DNA of 23,238 nucleotides from a virus: positions 1 through 23,238 of IMG/VR virus record IMGVR_UViG_3300030110_003311. The stretch is one strand, 5' to 3'. Under the pieces are notes generated by a model. That model saw only the letters and a list, made by a program, of their open reading frames with translations. It made no database searches and was not told the origin of the DNA. Within the stretch, counting starts at the first letter, position 1, and each line of letters starts with the position of its first letter. The position numbers were made by a program, and so were the translations under genes. Positions 22,811 through 23,238 of the stretch are shown piece by piece.

Positions 22811-22838
22811 TTGACTTATATATACACATGATTATATT
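22811..22838 (+). promoter_or_regulatory. promoter-like sequence for the divergent plus-strand gene
   Basis: TTGACT (22811-22816), a 16-base spacer and TATATT (22833-22838) form a sigma-70-like promoter. The usual start point, about seven bases downstream, falls within a base or two of the ATG at 22847. No Shine-Dalgarno precedes that ATG. If used, this promoter would give a leaderless or nearly leaderless mRNA. It overlaps the opposing minus-strand promoter over nearly its whole length. Confidence 0.4.
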
Positions 22839-22847
22839 GTTTGTCAA
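22819..22847 (-). promoter_or_regulatory. promoter-like sequence for the helicase-carbamoyltransferase operon
   Basis: On the minus strand, TTGACA (22847-22842, an exact sigma-70 -35 box) is followed after 17 bases by TATATA (22824-22819). A short leader with a weak AAGAAAG site leads to the ATG at 22799. The -35 box overlaps the first base of the divergent gene's ATG at 22847. The -35 match and spacing are good and the -10 match is moderate. AT-richness raises the chance of coincidence. Confidence 0.5.
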
Positions 22848-23215
22848 TGTCAGAAAGAAAAGTTTATGTAATACAAGAAATACCAGGGAGCAAAGCAGGT
22901 ACTCCTAAAATAAATATTATGGGTGCAGCTGCTTATTCTACAACCAATGATTTTATTTTTTTATTACCAGAATTTTCTCAAATGATTTTTTCTCCTGGTC
23001 CATTAATTTTTAAATTAAGAAAAGGTTTAAAAAATTTTACAAAAGAAGATTATTTACTTCTTACAGGAGATCCTGCAATCATTGGTGTTGCATGTTCTAT
23101 TGTATCTGATATTACAAACGGTAAATACAATGTATTGAAGTGGGATAAACAAGAAAGAAAATATTATCCTATTGAGATTAATCTATACGAGAAAGGAGAA
23201 ATAGATGACAATTGA
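22847..23215 (+). CDS. conserved hypothetical phage protein
   Basis: The 122-residue protein is of a type I recall from marine phages: KVYVIQEIPG at the start, DFIFLLPEFSQMIFSPGPLI, LKNFTKEDYLLLTGDPAIIG, then YNVLKWDKQERKYYPIEINL. No function is known to me. It has no membrane span or catalytic motif. The ATG at 22847 is chosen over an in-frame TTG at 22841 because family members begin next to the VYV strand. No ribosome site precedes it, and the promoter-like -10 box ends eight bases upstream. It diverges from the helicase operon and overlaps the following gene by 11 bases, with AAGGAG for that gene inside its end. It probably starts an early plus-strand operon. Confidence 0.7.
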   Translation: MSERKVYVIQEIPGSKAGTPKINIMGAAAYSTTNDFIFLLPEFSQMIFSPGPLIFKLRKGLKNFTKEDYLLLTGDPAIIGVACSIVSDITNGKYNVLKWDKQERKYYPIEINLYEKGEIDDN

Positions 23216-23238
23216 TTTTGAAAAAGACCAACAAGATG
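23205..23238 (+). CDS. 5' end of a further gene (partial)
   Basis: An ATG at 23205 with AAGGAG seven bases upstream opens a frame reading Met-Thr-Ile-Asp-Phe-Glu-Lys-Asp-Gln-Gln-Asp and runs off the window. It overlaps the preceding gene by 11 bases, as is usual here. Too little is present to identify a product. Confidence 0.55.
   Translation, partial: MTIDFEKDQQD

Noticed and set aside
22841-22846. TTG start at 22841 for the plus-strand hypothetical gene
   Set aside because: ATG at 22847 is in frame two codons later and fits the recalled start of the family. Neither start has a ribosome site.
22800-22847. Longer helicase start at 22847
   Set aside because: The extra 16 residues are low-complexity and cover a promoter-like region. 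Met at 22799 lies just before the Q-motif.

Overview
The window looks like about 23 kb of an AT-rich, double-stranded DNA tailed phage, probably a marine podovirus-type phage. The resemblance is to the pelagiphage and marine metagenome group of genomes, and the host may be SAR11 or another low-GC marine bacterium. The basis is low GC by eye, very tight gene packing with repeated TAATG stop/start overlaps, paired short-tail connector proteins, large internal virion proteins, and small structural proteins of a kind common in marine phage metagenomes. The assignment comes from recalled family resemblance and has not been tested by a database search.

Layout, left to right. Positions 1-6012 (+) hold the tail of an upstream gene, a GC-rich hairpin, two head-to-tail connector/adaptor proteins, small virion proteins, a 60-bp-repeat fibre-like protein, a fibre/baseplate-like protein and a glycine-rich putative adhesin. 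Positions 6014-8504 (+) hold a strongly AT-rich auxiliary cluster: an unknown coiled-coil protein, a DUF6065-like protein, two different 2-oxoglutarate/Fe(II) oxygenases and a small unknown protein. Positions 8563-18755 (+) return to virion genes: a 726-residue tail nozzle-like protein, several short proteins, and internal/ejection proteins ending in one of 1310 residues. Positions 18755-19920 (+) form a lysis module (holin-like protein and M15 peptidase endolysin) with a third 2OG-Fe(II) oxygenase between the two. Positions 19917-22799 (-) hold an SNF2-type helicase followed by an O-carbamoyltransferase split into two overlapping reading frames. From 22847 (+) a conserved hypothetical gene and the start of another diverge from the helicase across a 47-bp intergenic region with promoter-like sequences facing both ways.

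The plus-strand genes make, fill and release the particle. The minus-strand genes and the three oxygenases look like modification functions. A phage carrying three unlike 2OG oxygenases plus a NodU/CmcH-type carbamoyltransferase may modify a surface glycan, a virion protein, or DNA, but the window does not decide the substrate. No terminase, portal, polymerase, integrase, tRNA or CRISPR is visible, so the window is only part of a genome.

The most unusual points are: the carbamoyltransferase split at an A6 run; a perfect hairpin enclosing the stop codon, Shine-Dalgarno and start-codon A around 3134-3150; the possible leaderless gene at 22847; several genes of 52-59 residues; and sharp local changes in base composition.
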